Below are positions 63,962 to 64,000 of a stretch of DNA of 64,000 bases, one piece after another; position 1 is the stretch's first letter; the number at the start of each line of letters is the position of its first letter. The notes below the pieces were generated by a model, which saw only the letters and a program-made list of their open reading frames with translations, had not been told where the DNA came from and did no database searches. Source of the stretch: Verrucomicrobiota bacterium (GTDB lineage: Bacteria; Verrucomicrobiota; Verrucomicrobiia; Limisphaerales; PALSA-1396); NCBI GenBank assembly GCA_016200005.1, contig JACQFP010000046.1, positions 78,743 to 142,742 on the forward strand. The letters run 5' to 3'. The translations under genes and the position numbers were made by a program.

Positions 63962-64000
63962 AGCGAAGGCGAGCGTAGCGAGCCGAGCGCAGCCGAACCC

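Overview
The window reads as a fragment of a Verrucomicrobiota chromosome, most likely close to the Pedosphaera/Limisphaera group. This is inferred from content: several secreted prepilin-like proteins with a '[17 protein letters not shown]' leader and an H-x9-DG motif, GYF_2 (DUF4339) membrane proteins, a TonB receptor with YfiR and histidine kinases, PQQ-like quinoprotein, GH99-like and FGE-domain secreted proteins, and intergenic regions packed with palindromes and heptameric tandem repeats. GC content is high, so many long antisense reading frames are spurious. I recognised no rRNA, tRNA or CRISPR array.

Layout. 1-1216: end of a PQQ-type dehydrogenase and a prepilin-like gene. 1.9-3.2 kb: a lone PTS EIIC-like permease. 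3.5-7.7 kb: a LysR regulator divergent from a NitT/TauT-type ABC importer (lipoprotein, permease, ATPase with overlapping starts). 8.1-16.0 kb: a probable operon of TonB receptor, YfiR-like protein, CHASE8-type histidine kinase, response regulator and a large hybrid kinase. 16.5-20.8 kb: fibronectin-type secreted protein, aldose epimerase-like protein, galactokinase and pterin dehydratase. 20.8-24.6 kb: a minus-strand array of small membrane proteins, four of which begin with the same GYF_2 domain. 24.8-27.0 kb: trpD divergent from sua5. 28.2-31.4 kb: prepilin, lipoprotein and secreted protein. 31.9-37.2 kb: a MacA-MacB-TolC efflux operon with a split MacB.

37.4-40.4 kb: a thioesterase, then thyA and folA. 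Between thyA and folA lies a REP-associated tyrosine transposase (RAYT) framed by three palindromic REP pairs; the last pair runs into the folA start codon. 40.4-46.8 kb: amidohydrolase, TauE-like half protein, an Fe-S-type small protein, TlpA-like thioredoxin, ApaG and a beta-CASP nuclease-like protein. 46.9-55.8 kb: a GH99-like secreted protein broken by one in-frame stop, an FGE-domain protein, a secreted beta-propeller-like protein with an esterase, LeuD, MOSC protein, prepilin and FHA protein. 56-61.9 kb: housekeeping genes serS, glgA and the lepA-lepB pair. 62.3-63.9 kb: a complete ISL3-family insertion sequence with an 8-bp target duplication that interrupts a small secreted-protein gene.

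The most interesting material is (i) the RAYT/REP system inside the thyA-folA unit, with compensatory base changes in the REP stems; (ii) the GYF_2 array, including a GYF-DUF4190-prepilin fusion; (iii) dispersed palindromes and heptamer repeats, some in frame inside trpD and sua5; (iv) the TonB-YfiR-kinase operon. All family assignments come from reading motifs by eye; no database was searched.
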